Positions 37,299 to 48,403 of a DNA stretch of 64,000 nucleotides are shown here, piece by piece. The translations under genes were made by a program, and so were the position numbers. The notes under the pieces are model-generated. The model saw only the letters and a program-made list of their open reading frames with translations. It ran no database searches and was not told the origin of the DNA. Position 1 is the first letter of the stretch; each line of letters begins with the position of its first letter. This DNA is from Microbulbifer agarilyticus (GTDB lineage: Bacteria > Pseudomonadota > Gammaproteobacteria > Pseudomonadales > Cellvibrionaceae). The stretch covers positions 3,410,001 through 3,474,000 of the forward strand of contig NZ_CP019650.1 of the NCBI RefSeq assembly GCF_001999945.1, written 5' to 3'.

Positions 37299-37331
37299 GC
37301 GCGCGGCACGCCTGTAGCTGCGCGCCTTTTT
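37299..37331 (+). terminator. candidate terminator between pdsO and pdsR
   Basis: GCGCGC pairs with GCGCGC around a 15-base loop and is followed by C and five T residues. It suggests that pdsR-pdsS has its own promoter inside 37332-37475, where I see no clear consensus. Confidence 0.5.
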
Positions 37332-37338
37332 ACTGCCT

Positions 37339-37374
37339 GAGTTGCCGCCTGAATTGCCGTCCAAATTGCCGCCC
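37339..37374. repeat. three 12-bp tandem repeats upstream of pdsR
   Basis: The units GAGTTGCCGCCT, GAATTGCCGTCC and AAATTGCCGCCC follow one another directly. They are part of the 311-base gap between pdsO and pdsR, which otherwise holds only two hairpins and no gene. Confidence 0.65.
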
Positions 37375-37475
37375 GAGCAGATTCAACCTCCAGATATCTT
37401 TGCCTCCGGCACCGCTAATCGGGCATGATTTTCCGCTGAACCAAATCTAATAATTCGTCACAGCGCCGGAAACCT

Positions 37476-38168
37476 ATGAGCAGCCCCACCATTGCCATCG
37501 TCGAAGATGAAATCGCCATTGCGGAAAACTACCGCGACGCCCTGCGCCGCAGCGGCTACCAGGTGAACCTCTATCACACCCGACCGCACGCACTGGCCGC
37601 TTTTCAGCAGAGGCTGCCAGATTTGGCGGTGATCGATGTGGGACTGGGGGCTGAAATCGAAGGGGGCTTCGAACTGTGTCGCGAACTGCGCGCCATGGCG
37701 CCAACACTGCCCATTCTGTTTCTGACCGCGCGGGATTCCGAGCTGGATATCATCTCGGGCCTGCGGCTGGGCGCGGACGACTACCTGACCAAAGATATCT
37801 CACTGCCTCATATGCAGGCGCGGATTAGCGCCCTGCTGCGCCGTGTCAGCGTCATGCAGTCGAATACCGGCGATGACGATACCATCACCCAGGGTAACCT
37901 GAAGCTGGACGTATCCCGCCTGCACTGCCACTGGCAAGGCGAGCCGGTGGATCTTACGGTGACCGAATTCTGGATTGTACACGCGCTGGCCAAGCGCCCG
38001 GGTCACGTCAAATCCCGCAGCCAGTTAATGGAGGCCGCGCGGGTGGTGCTCGACGACAACACCATCACCTCCCACGTAAAACGTATCCGCCGCAAATTCC
38101 AGGCAATTGACGCACAGTTCGATGCCATAGGCACTGCCTACGGCATGGGTTACCGCTGGCAGACCTGA
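37476..38168 (+). CDS. pdsR: OmpR/PhoB-type response regulator of the dedicated sortase type
   Basis: DNA-binding response regulator, 230 residues. The receiver (about 5-120) has E10/D11, phosphosite D54 (AVIDVGL), LTAR (Thr switch) and the lysine in YLTKD. A winged-helix DNA-binding domain (about 135-228) ends in ITSHVKRIRRKFQ and the GYRW hairpin. The insertion LGAEIEGGFELC after the phosphosite and the pairing with a 686-residue kinase bearing a CBM9-like sensor match my memory of the TIGR03787 family. The only Shine-Dalgarno is a weak GGAAA. The stop codon begins a tandem repeat leading into pdsS. Confidence 0.75.
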   Translation: MSSPTIAIVEDEIAIAENYRDALRRSGYQVNLYHTRPHALAAFQQRLPDLAVIDVGLGAEIEGGFELCRELRAMAPTLPILFLTARDSELDIISGLRLGADDYLTKDISLPHMQARISALLRRVSVMQSNTGDDDTITQGNLKLDVSRLHCHWQGEPVDLTVTEFWIVHALAKRPGHVKSRSQLMEAARVVLDDNTITSHVKRIRRKFQAIDAQFDAIGTAYGMGYRWQT

Positions 38169-38224
38169 TAAAGCACCTTTTGATAACGCATCCTCTGATA
38201 AAGCACCCTCTGATAAAGCACCTC
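38165..38224 (+). repeat. four 15-bp tandem repeats forming the whole pdsR-pdsS spacer
   Basis: Units CTGATAAAGCACCTT, TTGATAACGCATCCT, CTGATAAAGCACCCT and CTGATAAAGCACCTC run from the pdsR stop to one base before the pdsS start. Each carries TGATAA, so the stop signal itself is repeated four times in frame. Confidence 0.9.
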
Positions 38225-38225
38225 A

Positions 38226-40286
38226 ATGAATTTACGTCGCCAACTGGTCCTGCTGAGCCTTTGCACGCTCGCCCTACCCTGGGCGGGCTGCCAGTATTTA
38301 CGCCAGGTCGACCAGGCCCTGAGCCAGGGGCAAATGCAGACACTGGAGGCCACCGGTAACGCCATCGCTGCGCGCCTCGCCAGTGCACCGGAGCTGGTTG
38401 CACCAGATCCCAGACGCACCGGCCGCCCGCCCGGAGCCCAGCTATACCTGCACCCGCTGGAGGCGACACCGCAATTGGACGGCTACGGAGCGGAATGGCA
38501 TGGGCGCGGTTTGCAACCGAGGGTACTGACCGACTCAGAGGGCGAACCTCTCGCCCAGGTCACCCTGGGCAAACGCGGCAGCCAGGTTTACCTGATGCTG
38601 ACTGCCAAGGATGCCAGCCCCAGCTACAAGGACCCACGCGTCCCGGGAATATCCAACGGCGACACCGTAGAAATTCACACCGCCCACCAACAGTACACCT
38701 TGCCTGTGGCCAGCCAGGGGCCGGTGCAAGCCATGTGGTACAACCCACGACGGGGCGAATACGAACGCGAGCTGCGCATCCGCGGACGCTGGACCGCATC
38801 CCCGCAAGGCTACCAACTTGAACTGGCGATGCCGTTTGCACTGACCGGCGGCGAGCTTGCACTGCGCGTGCTCGACCGCCAGCGCAGCGACGGCGGCAAA
38901 CCCGCGCGCCAGGCCAGTACCCTGCCCGCCGATGGCCGCCCAGGCATATTGGTAGAACCGCTGCCCGCGCTGCAAAGGGAGCTGGAGCACTTCGCCCGCC
39001 CGGAGCTGCAACTCACGATTGTCGACCAGGAAGGCTTCGTGCTGGCCCGCACCGGCCGCGACTGGTATCAGGACAGTGGGCAATACGCTAGCGGTGCAGA
39101 GAGTAACTGGCTGCAGGGCTGGCTCAACCGCCAGATTCTTGCCACCGACAAGCTGCCACCGCTCCCGGAAGACGCATTACCAGAGACCCTCACACAAAAC
39201 CGGGAAACCGCGAGCCAGTGGTTCAGTTTGCCGACGGCGCGCGCAAACGGTGTCTCCGAAGAGCGCATCGCTGCGGTGAGCGTGCCGGTGGTAACCCGTG
39301 CCGACAATATCATCGAGCGGCCGCTACTCGGCCGAGTCATTACCACCCAATCCTCCAACGCCCTGCAGTCGCTTACCGAGTCTGCGGCACAACGGCTCTG
39401 GCTGACCACCGCCGCCGCGGCAGGACTGGTGCTGCTGCTGCTACTGGGTTACGCCAGTTGGCTGTCCTGGCGTATTCGCAAGCTGCATCGGGCCGCGCAG
39501 ACCGCGGTGGACAGCAGCGGCCGCCTGCGCGGCGAATTCCCCAGGGCTTACCTGAACGACGAGCTGGGGGCACTAAACCGCGCCTTCGCCAGCCTGCTGG
39601 CAGAACTGGACCACTACCACCAATATTTGCGCAGCCTCGCCAGCAAGCTGTCCCACGAGCTGCGTACCCCCCTTGCTGTGGTCCGCTCTTCGCTGGACAA
39701 CCTTGCGGAGGGGGAGCTGGATACGGACAGTCGGCGCTATGCCGAGCGCGCCGCAGAGGGTGGGGCGCGCCTGTCGTCCATCCTCAACGCACTTTCAGCC
39801 GCCAACCAGCTGGAAGCCAGCATCAGCCAGGCGGAGCGCGAGGAATTCGACCTGCGCGACCTGCTGCAGCTACTCACCCAAAGCTACGCCGACGCCCACC
39901 CCGAGCAACAGTTTGCGCTGGACAGCCCGGACGGCCCTCAAAACTACTACGGGGCCCCAGAATTGCTCGCCCAGCTACTGGACAAGCTTGTGGATAACGC
40001 CGCCAGCTTCGCCCCGGAGGGCAGCACAATTCAGCTTAGTCTGGAGGCCGACGATGCAACCTACCGCGTCAGCGTCAGCAATGTGGGGCCACTCTTGCCT
40101 GAGGGCTTTGAGCAGAAGCTGTTTGACTCGCTGGTATCGGTGAGGGATGACGGCGGCAAGGCAGGCCATCTGGGGCTGGGGCTGCATATCGCACGCTTGA
40201 TCGCCGACTTCCATCACGGGGAGCTGCAGGCGGCCAATCGCAGCGATAACAGTGGAGTAGTTTTTACCCTGAGACTGCCACGCTGA
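38226..40286 (+). CDS. pdsS: sensor histidine kinase of the dedicated sortase type
   Basis: Membrane kinase, 686 residues. TM1 is at about residues 7-22. The periplasmic sensor (about 30-385) opens with a carbohydrate-binding-module-9-like region ([36 protein letters not shown]). TM2 is at about 390-412. A HAMP-like linker, HisKA with H477 ([21 protein letters not shown]), and HATPase ([29 protein letters not shown]) follow. Length and the CBM9-like sensor correspond to the TIGR03785 kinase family as I remember it. The first TM carries a cysteine in GCQYLR. There is no recognisable Shine-Dalgarno, so translation is probably coupled to pdsR through the repeat spacer. Confidence 0.8.
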   Translation: MNLRRQLVLLSLCTLALPWAGCQYLRQVDQALSQGQMQTLEATGNAIAARLASAPELVAPDPRRTGRPPGAQLYLHPLEATPQLDGYGAEWHGRGLQPRVLTDSEGEPLAQVTLGKRGSQVYLMLTAKDASPSYKDPRVPGISNGDTVEIHTAHQQYTLPVASQGPVQAMWYNPRRGEYERELRIRGRWTASPQGYQLELAMPFALTGGELALRVLDRQRSDGGKPARQASTLPADGRPGILVEPLPALQRELEHFARPELQLTIVDQEGFVLARTGRDWYQDSGQYASGAESNWLQGWLNRQILATDKLPPLPEDALPETLTQNRETASQWFSLPTARANGVSEERIAAVSVPVVTRADNIIERPLLGRVITTQSSNALQSLTESAAQRLWLTTAAAAGLVLLLLLGYASWLSWRIRKLHRAAQTAVDSSGRLRGEFPRAYLNDELGALNRAFASLLAELDHYHQYLRSLASKLSHELRTPLAVVRSSLDNLAEGELDTDSRRYAERAAEGGARLSSILNALSAANQLEASISQAEREEFDLRDLLQLLTQSYADAHPEQQFALDSPDGPQNYYGAPELLAQLLDKLVDNAASFAPEGSTIQLSLEADDATYRVSVSNVGPLLPEGFEQKLFDSLVSVRDDGGKAGHLGLGLHIARLIADFHHGELQAANRSDNSGVVFTLRLPR

Positions 40287-40351
40287 ACGGTGCTGCGCAC
40301 GCCACCTCGGCAAAGCTATCCCCAGCGGTCACAAACAAGCCGCCAAGGCGG

Positions 40352-40379
40352 TTGACAAACAACCAACGCTGGGGATAAT
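40352..40379 (+). promoter_or_regulatory. strong sigma-70 promoter of rpsT
   Basis: A perfect -35 TTGACA is separated by 16 bases from GATAAT, about 70 bases upstream of the rpsT start codon. A small dyad (CCGCC/GGCGG) lies just upstream. Confidence 0.8.
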
Positions 40380-40446
40380 GTCGCGTCCCAAACGGGCCCC
40401 CGGCCCGATTGTTCGAGATTTTATAGATTCCAGACAGGAGCAACCG

Positions 40447-40713
40447 GTGGCCAACTCACCCCAAGCGAAGAAACGCGCGCGCCAAAACGAAAAGCGCCGC
40501 AATCACAACGCCAGCCTGCGCTCCATGGTGCGCACCTACATCAAAAAGGTAGTTGCGGCCATTGATGCAGGTGACGCAGAAAAAGCCAAGACCGCTTACG
40601 CGGAAGCTGTGCCGGTTATCGACCGCATGGCTGACAAGGGCATCATTCACAAGAATAAGGCTGCTCGCCATAAGAGCCGCCTGAATGCCCAAATCAAGAA
40701 GCTGGCTGCCTAA
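40447..40713 (+). CDS. rpsT: 30S ribosomal protein S20
   Basis: Small-subunit primary 16S rRNA-binding protein, 88 residues, almost entirely helical and lysine/arginine-rich. [27 protein letters not shown] and [16 protein letters not shown] segments match E. coli S20. The start is GTG with AGGAG eight bases upstream. E. coli uses the rare UUG, linked to autoregulation; a non-AUG start here fits the same theme. The upstream open frame is not homologous. A strong promoter precedes it and a strong terminator follows. Confidence 0.97.
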   Translation: MANSPQAKKRARQNEKRRNHNASLRSMVRTYIKKVVAAIDAGDAEKAKTAYAEAVPVIDRMADKGIIHKNKAARHKSRLNAQIKKLAA

Positions 40714-40732
40714 GCCACCGCTTCCTGAGCAC

Positions 40733-40760
40733 AAAAAACCCCGCTTATGCGGGGTTTTTT
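40733..40760. terminator. bidirectional terminator, rpsT / proB
   Basis: AAAAAACCCCGC and GCGGGGTTTTTT form a perfect stem with a four-base loop between two convergent genes. The T-run ends three bases before the proB stop. Confidence 0.95.
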
Positions 40761-40762
40761 AT

Positions 40763-41896
40763 TTACAACAGAATAAGATTGTCGCGATGGATTAGCTCAT
40801 CATCGTCGCGATAACCAAGCAGCTCAACAATGCGGTCGGAAGACTGGCCACACACCTTGGCAGCCTCTGTACTGTCATAGTTGACCAGCCCGCGGGCAAC
40901 CTCCACACCAGTACTGCTCACGCAGCTCACCAGTTCACCGCGGTGAAAACGCCCCTCCACGCCAACAACACCCACCGGCAACAGGCTTTTGCCCTGGTTA
41001 CACAGCGCGCGCTCGGCACCAGCGTCCAGCACCAGCCTGCCGCGAACCTGCAGCTGCCCCGCCAGCCAGCGCTTGCGCGCCGTCAACGGGTCCGCTTCCG
41101 GCAACAACAAGGTGCCCACATCTTCGCCAGCAGCGACACGCTCGATCACCCCGTCGATACTGCCACCAACGATCACCGTGCGCGCACCTGAACGCGCCGC
41201 CAGTTGCGCTGCGCGCACCTTGGTGGCCATACCGCCGCGCCCGAGACCACTACGAGAGTCCCCCGCCATCGCCGCGAGCCGCGGATCTGTCGCGGCTGCT
41301 TCGCGCACCAGCTCCGCATCCGGATTATCCCGGGGATCTTCGGTAAACAGGCCGTCCGCGTCGGTGAGAATCAGCAGGGCATCCGCCTCCACCAGGTTCG
41401 CCACCAACGCCCCCAGAGTGTCGTTATCGCCGAAGCGAATCTCGTCGGTGACCACGGTATCGTTTTCATTGATGATGGGCGCGGCGCCCAGGGACAGCAG
41501 TGTCTTGATGGTACTGCGCGCATTGAGATAGCGAGTGCGATTGGAGAAGTCGTCATGGTCGAGCAGGATCTGCGCGGTACGGCAGTCGTACTGCCCAAAC
41601 GCGTGCTCGTAGACCTGCACCAGGTGGCTCTGACCAATGGCGGCGGCCGCCTGTAACTGATGAATGGAGTCCGGGCGCTTACGCCAGCCCAGGCGGTCCA
41701 TACCTGCGGCGACCGCGCCGGAGGATACCAGTAACACCTCGATCCCTTGCCGGCGCAAAGCGCTGATCTGGCCGGCCCAGTTCTGGATGGCCGCGCGATT
41801 AACCCCGCGACCATTGTCGGTTAACAGGGCGCTGCCAATTTTTACGACCCAGCGCTTGCTCGCCGCAAGCTGCCGGCGTGGCGAGATGGAATCCAT
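40763..41896 (-). CDS. proB: glutamate 5-kinase
   Basis: First step of proline synthesis: phosphorylates glutamate, normally with proline feedback. It has 377 residues. The amino-acid-kinase domain begins [17 protein letters not shown], with [15 protein letters not shown] and the substrate region [27 protein letters not shown]-terminal PUA domain (about 280-360) follows. GAGGAAG precedes the ATG. It is 72 bases after obgE on the same strand, the conserved obgE-proB pair. proA is not adjacent. Confidence 0.96.
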   Translation of the reverse strand: MDSISPRRQLAASKRWVVKIGSALLTDNGRGVNRAAIQNWAGQISALRRQGIEVLLVSSGAVAAGMDRLGWRKRPDSIHQLQAAAAIGQSHLVQVYEHAFGQYDCRTAQILLDHDDFSNRTRYLNARSTIKTLLSLGAAPIINENDTVVTDEIRFGDNDTLGALVANLVEADALLILTDADGLFTEDPRDNPDAELVREAAATDPRLAAMAGDSRSGLGRGGMATKVRAAQLAARSGARTVIVGGSIDGVIERVAAGEDVGTLLLPEADPLTARKRWLAGQLQVRGRLVLDAGAERALCNQGKSLLPVGVVGVEGRFHRGELVSCVSSTGVEVARGLVNYDSTEAAKVCGQSSDRIVELLGYRDDDELIHRDNLILL

Positions 41897-41968
41897 TTCT
41901 TCCTCATATGGAGCATGCCCCCGGCAAAAAACCCTTATTCAGGCTTTTACGCTGCGAGGACCGATAAA

Positions 41969-43201
<1,233 letters not shown>

Positions 43202-43230
43202 TCAGTGTAATTTGCGGTCCATCAATACAA

Positions 43231-43256
43231 AAAAGCCCCGCGAGTGCGGGGCTTTT
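43231..43256 (-). terminator. terminator of rplU-rpmA
   Basis: AAAAGCCCCGC and GCGGGGCTTTT pair around the loop GAGT. On the minus strand at least six T residues follow the stem. Read-through would feed obgE. Confidence 0.9.
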
Positions 43257-43276
43257 CGATCGGGCGTTGTGACCGC

Positions 43277-43534
43277 TTAGGCTGTTTCGATAGAAACAAA
43301 CTTACGGTTGTTAGCGCCTTTCACCTCGAACTTCACTACGCCATCAGCGGTAGCGAACAGGGTGTGATCTTTGCCCATACCAACGTTTACGCCAGCGTGG
43401 AACTTGGTGCCGCGTTGACGAACGATGATGCTGCCTGCGGAAACCGCTTGGCCGCCAAAGCGCTTAACGCCCAGGCGCTTACTTTCGGAATCGCGACCGT
43501 TTCGCGTACTACCGCCAGCTTTCTTATGTGCCAT
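43277..43534 (-). CDS. rpmA: 50S ribosomal protein L27
   Basis: Large-subunit protein, 85 residues, whose N-terminal tail reaches the peptidyl-transferase centre. It begins [20 protein letters not shown], i.e. the mature tail starts right after Met, with no Firmicutes-type cleavable extension. The GGQ-like RFGGQAV and [15 protein letters not shown] segments are standard. It is 31 bases after rplU. Confidence 0.98.
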   Translation of the reverse strand: MAHKKAGGSTRNGRDSESKRLGVKRFGGQAVSAGSIIVRQRGTKFHAGVNVGMGKDHTLFATADGVVKFEVKGANNRKFVSIETA

Positions 43535-43565
43535 GAGTAGTTACTCCTCTTTTATTACCCGGGGA

Positions 43566-43877
43566 TTAGCCTTTGATGCCAGTGATTTTAACTTCGGTGT
43601 ACCACTGACGGTGGCCCTGACGCTTCATGGAATGCTTACGACGACGGAACTTGATGATCCGTACTTTTTCGCCGCGGCCGTGGCTCAGCACTTCTGCAGT
43701 CACCTTGGCACCTTCCACTACCGGCGCACCGATGTTGATGGAGTCACCGTCCACTACCATCAGAACCTTGTCGAAATCGACAGATTCGCCAGTAGCGACT
43801 TCAATTTTTTCCAGGCGCAGTACTTCGCCTTCTTCTACACGGTGTTGTTTGCCACCGCTCTCGATAACAGCGTACAT
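43566..43877 (-). CDS. rplU: 50S ribosomal protein L21
   Basis: Large-subunit 23S rRNA-binding protein, 103 residues, the same as E. coli. It begins [18 protein letters not shown] and ends with [21 protein letters not shown]. The start at 43877 is fixed by homology; the nine extra codons upstream are not part of L21. GGAG precedes it. It is the first gene of rplU-rpmA and divergent from ispB as in E. coli. Confidence 0.98.
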   Translation of the reverse strand: MYAVIESGGKQHRVEEGEVLRLEKIEVATGESVDFDKVLMVVDGDSINIGAPVVEGAKVTAEVLSHGRGEKVRIIKFRRRKHSMKRQGHRQWYTEVKITGIKG

Positions 43878-44040
43878 ATCTCTATGCTCCAAAATGGACG
43901 ACACGAAGCAGCGGCAGGGTCACAACAAGGGAGGTGACTGACTAACCAGCATTTTGGGAGCTTGCGCCGTTGGTGTTAAGAACTTCTTCCCCACCCACAC
44001 TGCATCCACAAAACACGGAGGCGGCTTGAGCGGGGCGCAG

Positions 44041-44069
44041 ATTCTAATCAATTCGCTGGCTGGATACAA
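44041..44069 (-). promoter_or_regulatory. sigma-70 promoter candidate for rplU-rpmA
   Basis: On the minus strand TTGTAT, a 17-base spacer and TAGAAT. It implies a leader of about 155 bases before rplU. The 364-base gap 43878-44241 also has to hold the ispB promoter; TACAAT at 44064-44069 on the plus strand is the only hint. Confidence 0.55.
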
Positions 44070-44241
44070 TAGTGCGTTTTTCGGACAGATCAGCCCCCGA
44101 CTGCCCGCCAACCGGGGCGTTGCAGGCCCTTTCTAGCCAAGCGCCTTTCCCAGTGAAGACAAAACCGCTAGTCTTGCCGCCGTGAGAGAGATAAGCGCGG
44201 AAATCGAGCGCAGTAATAAGGAACCTTGTAAGGACCCCCGC

Positions 44242-45204
44242 ATGTTGCCCTTCCACCAGGTAGCCGCCGATGACTTCGCGGCCGTCAACCAGCAAATCAT
44301 CGACCAACTGCATTCCGACGTCCCTCTGGTGGAGAATATCGGACACTATCTGGTCGAGGCCGGCGGCAAACGCCTGCGCCCATTACTGGTACTACTGTGC
44401 AGCCGCGCTGCGGGTTATGAGGGGAATGCCCACATCACCCTGGCGGCGATTATAGAATTTATCCACACCGCCACCCTGCTCCACGACGACGTTGTGGACA
44501 CCTCCGACATGCGTCGCGGCCGCCTGACCGCCAATGCCCAGTGGGGCAACGCACCGGCGGTACTGGTCGGTGATTTCCTGTACTCGCGCGCCTTCCAGAT
44601 GATGGTGGCACTGAAGGATATGGACATTATGTCGATCCTCTCGGACACCACCAACACTATTGCCGAGGGCGAGGTACAGCAGCTGGTGAACGCCGGTGAC
44701 CCCGCGGTGAGCGAAGCGAACTACCTCAGCGTAATCCACAAGAAAACTGGCGCCCTGTTCGAAGCAGCCTGTGAAACCGCCGCGGTGCTGGCGGGATGCA
44801 GCGCCGACGAGCGCGAATCCCTCAAGCTCTACGGTCGCCACCTGGGTTCGGCGTTCCAGCTGGTGGATGACGCGCTGGATTACCGCGGCAACCCGGAAGA
44901 GCTGGGCAAAAATGTGGGTGACGACCTGGCTGAAGGCAAGCCGACCCTGCCGCTTATCTACGCAATGGCAAACGGCACGAATGAACAGGCGGCGCTGGTG
45001 AAAGAAGCCATTGAACAGAAGAGTTCCGAAAAACTGACGGAAATTGTTGCGGCCATCGAGAGCTGCGGCGCGCTGGACTACACCTTTGAACGCGCCAACA
45101 AGGAAGTCGAACTCGCGCTGGAGAAGCTGGAATTCCTGCCCGACGGGGAGCACAAAACAGCGCTGCGCCAGCTCGCAGAATTTTCGGTAGCGCGCACCAA
45201 GTAA
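44242..45204 (+). CDS. ispB: octaprenyl (polyprenyl) diphosphate synthase
   Basis: Makes the all-trans prenyl chain of ubiquinone from FPP and IPP. It has 320 residues from the ATG at 44242, which has AAGGA eight bases upstream; 20 more upstream codons are open but not conserved. First aspartate-rich motif LLHDDVVDTSDMRRG (about residues 80-94) and second LVDDALDY (about 210) are present, plus GGKRLRP near residue 44. It is divergent from rplU. Chain length cannot be read with certainty. Octaprenyl is the family default. Confidence 0.95.
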   Translation: MLPFHQVAADDFAAVNQQIIDQLHSDVPLVENIGHYLVEAGGKRLRPLLVLLCSRAAGYEGNAHITLAAIIEFIHTATLLHDDVVDTSDMRRGRLTANAQWGNAPAVLVGDFLYSRAFQMMVALKDMDIMSILSDTTNTIAEGEVQQLVNAGDPAVSEANYLSVIHKKTGALFEAACETAAVLAGCSADERESLKLYGRHLGSAFQLVDDALDYRGNPEELGKNVGDDLAEGKPTLPLIYAMANGTNEQAALVKEAIEQKSSEKLTEIVAAIESCGALDYTFERANKEVELALEKLEFLPDGEHKTALRQLAEFSVARTK

Positions 45205-45225
45205 CACGCACACCCAGCACCAAAC

Positions 45226-45256
45226 AAAAAAGCCCCGGATTGTTCCGGGGCTTTTT
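45226..45256. terminator. bidirectional terminator, ispB / manB
   Basis: AAAAAGCCCCGGA and TCCGGGGCTTTTT form a perfect 13-bp stem with a four-base loop between convergent genes. Confidence 0.95.
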
Positions 45257-45285
45257 ATTTTACAGTCGTTAAGATTAAAAGACGG

Positions 45286-46635
45286 TTAACCGTCAATCAG
45301 GGTTAACAACTCTTCGGTCTTGGCCTTCATCAACGCCGCATCGCCACGGGATTCGACGTTCAGTCGAACAACCGGCTCGGTATTGGACATGCGCAGGTTA
45401 AAGCGCCAGTCGTCAAAGGCCACACTCAGGCCATCCACGTGCTCCACGCTATTCGCGCCCGCGGCATACTTTTCTTCCGCCGCTTGCAGCAGCGCCTTGG
45501 GGTCTTCCACCTTGGAGTTAATCTCGCCACTGCAGGGGAAAGCAGCCATGCGCTCACCCACCAGCTGGGACAGAGACTTGCCGCTGCGGCTCACCAGCTC
45601 GGCCACCAGCAGCCAGGGAATCATACCGCTGTCGCAGTAGGCAAAATCGCGGAAATAGTGGTGTGCACTCATCTCGCCACCGTAGATGGCGTCTTCCTTG
45701 CGCATGCGCTCCTTGATAAACGCATGGCCAGTTTTACTCTGTACCGGAGTGCCGCCAGCAGCTTGCACGATGTCTTCGGTGTTCCAGGTCAGCCGCGGAT
45801 CATGCACGACCTTCGCACCCGGGTGCTTCGCCAGGAACGCCTCGGCCAGCAGGCCAACGACGTAGTAACCTTCAATAAACTCACCACTTTCATCAAAGAA
45901 GAAGCAGCGGTCAAAGTCGCCATCCCAGGCAATACCGAAATCGGCGCCGCTTTCACGCACCGCAGCGGCGGTAGATTCGCGGTTCTCCGGCAGAATCGGG
46001 TTGGGAATACCGTTGGGGAAGTTGCCATTGGGTTCGTGGTGCACCCGCACAAATTCAAATGGCAGACTTGGGGCCAGTGCATCTACCACAGAGCCAGCGC
46101 CACCGTTACCCGCATTGACTACCAGTTTTAATGGCTTCAGTGCAGAGGTATCTACGTAGCCGAGCAGGTGCTGTACAAAGTCATCGCGGTGGGCAAAGGT
46201 GTGCAGCTCGCCACGCGTCTCGGCCGCGGCAAAATCATTGTCCTCAGCCAGCTTCTTGATATCCAGCAAGCCGGTATCGCCGCTGATCGGGCGCGAACCC
46301 GAGCGGACAAACTTCATACCGTTGTAATCCATGGGGTTGTGACTTGCGGTCACGCAAATGCCACCGTCAAAGTCCCCGTGAAATGTCGAGAAATAGATTT
46401 CCTCGGTACCGCACTCACCAATGTGATAAACATCTGCACCAGCATCGCGCAGGCCATTGGCCAGCGCATCGGTCAGCTCGCCACTAGTCAGGCGAATATC
46501 ATGGCCCACTACGACGCGACGGGCATCGAGAAATTGGGCGAAAGCCCGACCTACGCGATAAGCGACATCCGTGTTCAGCTCATCCGGCACTCGGCCGCGC
46601 AGATCATAGGCTTTAAAACAGGTTAATTCAGACAT
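45286..46635 (-). CDS. manB: phosphomannomutase (ManB/CpsG type)
   Basis: Interconverts mannose-6-phosphate and mannose-1-phosphate for GDP-mannose and surface polysaccharide synthesis. It has 449 residues from the ATG at 46635 ([14 protein letters not shown]); the open frame upstream overlaps galU. The catalytic phosphoserine is in [11 protein letters not shown] (about residue 98), the metal-binding loop is DGDFDR (about 240), and the sugar-binding loop [19 protein letters not shown] is identical in pattern to enterobacterial CpsG. AlgC-type dual phosphoglucomutase activity cannot be excluded. It overlaps nothing but starts one base after the galU stop (TGAGATG), so the two are translationally coupled. 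Confidence 0.9.
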   Translation of the reverse strand: MSELTCFKAYDLRGRVPDELNTDVAYRVGRAFAQFLDARRVVVGHDIRLTSGELTDALANGLRDAGADVYHIGECGTEEIYFSTFHGDFDGGICVTASHNPMDYNGMKFVRSGSRPISGDTGLLDIKKLAEDNDFAAAETRGELHTFAHRDDFVQHLLGYVDTSALKPLKLVVNAGNGGAGSVVDALAPSLPFEFVRVHHEPNGNFPNGIPNPILPENRESTAAAVRESGADFGIAWDGDFDRCFFFDESGEFIEGYYVVGLLAEAFLAKHPGAKVVHDPRLTWNTEDIVQAAGGTPVQSKTGHAFIKERMRKEDAIYGGEMSAHHYFRDFAYCDSGMIPWLLVAELVSRSGKSLSQLVGERMAAFPCSGEINSKVEDPKALLQAAEEKYAAGANSVEHVDGLSVAFDDWRFNLRMSNTEPVVRLNVESRGDAALMKAKTEELLTLIDG

Positions 46636-46636
46636 C

Positions 46637-47473
46637 TCAGCCACTCTCCCCTGGCAAATAGACATTTTGGTAAACATGATTGGTGGCTTCGATAAAGCCG
46701 TCGACAGAACCGCAGTCAAAGCGGCGCCCTTTGAATCGATATGCAAGAACACAGCCACGTTTGGCTTGGGTCAACAGGGCATCGGTAATTTGGACCTCAC
46801 CATTTTTGCCCGGCGGTGTCTCGCGAATCAGGTCAAAAATATCCGGCGTCAGCACATAGCGGCCGATAATGGCCATATTACTGGGGGCGTCTTCCGCCTT
46901 GGGTTTCTCCACCATGTCGGTGACCTGGTACAGGCCCGGTTTGATTTCGTTGCCGGCAATCACCCCGAACTTGTGGATCTGCTCCTTCGGCACTTCCTCG
47001 ACGGCGACGATGCTGCAGCGGAACTGTTTGTACAGCTGCACCATCTGGCCCAGCACACCGAGGTCATCGTTCAGGCACAGGTCATCCGCCAGTACCACAC
47101 CGAAGGGCTCGTCACCAATCAGGCGCTGCCCCTGCAGGATCGCATCCCCCAGACCGCGCATTTCCCCCTGACGGGTGTAGGAAAAACTCGCGCAGTCGAT
47201 CACTTTGCGCACGCTATCGAGGTATCGCTCTTTGCCGGTGCCCGCAACCTGATGTTCCAGCTCAAAATTTGTGTCGAAATGGTCTTCGATCGCACGCTTG
47301 CCGCGGCCGGTGACAAAACCGATCTCGGTCAGGCCCGCCTCAATGGCTTCCTCGACGCCATACTGGACCAACGGCTTGTTAACCAGCGGTAACATCTCCT
47401 TGGGCATGGCTTTGGTGGCCGGCAAGAACCGCGTGCCGTAGCCCGCGACCGGGAAAAGACACTTTTTGAGCAT
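46637..47473 (-). CDS. galU: UTP-glucose-1-phosphate uridylyltransferase
   Basis: Makes UDP-glucose from UTP and glucose-1-phosphate. It has 278 residues from the ATG at 47473, with GAGGGA six bases upstream. Nucleotide-binding loop [40 protein letters not shown] and [12 protein letters not shown] are all standard. It is the first gene of galU-manB, and the pair supplies nucleotide sugars for LPS or exopolysaccharide. Confidence 0.95.
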   Translation of the reverse strand: MLKKCLFPVAGYGTRFLPATKAMPKEMLPLVNKPLVQYGVEEAIEAGLTEIGFVTGRGKRAIEDHFDTNFELEHQVAGTGKERYLDSVRKVIDCASFSYTRQGEMRGLGDAILQGQRLIGDEPFGVVLADDLCLNDDLGVLGQMVQLYKQFRCSIVAVEEVPKEQIHKFGVIAGNEIKPGLYQVTDMVEKPKAEDAPSNMAIIGRYVLTPDIFDLIRETPPGKNGEVQITDALLTQAKRGCVLAYRFKGRRFDCGSVDGFIEATNHVYQNVYLPGESG

Positions 47474-47802
47474 TGCAGGTCCCTCATTATTAAATCGATT
47501 CCGTGTAACTTGTGCCGAAACGCTGTATTTCAAGAGCAAAACGGCAAAACCACGGATATCCGTTGACCGCGCAACTTATCACAAATGAATGACAGTCTTC
47601 AGGCACACATCGTCACAGCAACACAGGACTAGCGGTCTCTGCGGGCAATCTGGCAAGATGTCCGGAGTTTCGAGCCAAACACCGAGGGTCAAGGGCTAAT
47701 TGGGACAGTTCCAGTCACAAAAAGCGTTATGACTGACTGGACAAGATATCCTTAGCGCTTAGAATGCCGGCTCGTGTAAGAAATACCCAGAATGGGGACC
47801 CA
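47474..47802. other. 329-base divergent gap galU / fabA
   Basis: Contains the fabA promoter described separately and presumably a galU promoter that I could not define. No gene or strong repeat is seen. Confidence 0.5.
47738..47765 (+). promoter_or_regulatory. candidate promoter of fabA-fabB
   Basis: TGGACA, a 16-base spacer and TAGAAT lie about 38 bases before the fabA start. I saw no clear FadR- or FabR-type palindrome overlapping it. Confidence 0.6.
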
Positions 47803-48327
47803 ATGAGTAATTTCGTTCAAAAAAGCAGCTACACCCGTGAGGAACTTCTGGCCTGTGGCCGCGGTGAAATGTTCGGACCGGGCAATGCACAGCTGCCGAC
47901 TCCCAACATGCTGATGCTGGATCGCATCACCCACATCGCCAAAGACGGCGGTGAATTCGGCAAGGGAGAATTGATCGCCGAATTGGATATCACTCCAGAC
48001 CTGTGGTTTTTTGACTGTCACTTCCCCGGCGACCCGGTAATGCCCGGCTGTCTCGGTCTCGACGCCATGTGGCAACTGCTGGGTTACTTCCTGGCATGGA
48101 AAGGCAACCCCGGTCGCGGCCGCGCACTGGGTTGTGGCGAAGTGAAGTTCACCGGCCAGATCCTGCCGACCAACAAAAAGGTCACCTATCACATCCAGAT
48201 GAGTCGTCTGGTAGAGCGCAAGCTGGTCATGGGTATCGGCAATGGCTCTGTGTCCGTGGACGGCCGGGAAATCTACACCGCAAAAGACCTGCGGGTGGGC
48301 CTGTTTACCCGTACCGACGACTTCTGA
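47803..48327 (+). CDS. fabA: 3-hydroxydecanoyl-ACP dehydratase / isomerase
   Basis: Hot-dog-fold enzyme that dehydrates 3-hydroxydecanoyl-ACP and isomerises the product to cis-3-decenoyl-ACP, the branch point to unsaturated fatty acids. It has 174 residues from the ATG at 47803; the open frame upstream is not homologous. The active histidine is in [22 protein letters not shown] (first His) with the aspartate in GLDAMWQ, the FabA pattern and not the FabZ one. It is followed by fabB with a 76-base gap. Confidence 0.98.
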   Translation: MSNFVQKSSYTREELLACGRGEMFGPGNAQLPTPNMLMLDRITHIAKDGGEFGKGELIAELDITPDLWFFDCHFPGDPVMPGCLGLDAMWQLLGYFLAWKGNPGRGRALGCGEVKFTGQILPTNKKVTYHIQMSRLVERKLVMGIGNGSVSVDGREIYTAKDLRVGLFTRTDDF

Positions 48328-48403
48328 TACGGCAGACAGTCACAGCAGTGACTGTCACATAGAAATATAACAATTCACTCTACAAGTTTTATTGGAGATC
48401 ACT

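Noticed and set aside
38165..38224. Tandem repeats as a mini CRISPR array
   Set aside because: The units are directly adjacent with no unique spacers, and no cas genes are present.
46636..46758. 41-codon N-terminal extension of ManB
   Set aside because: It lies inside galU in another frame, and [11 protein letters not shown] matches the normal family start.
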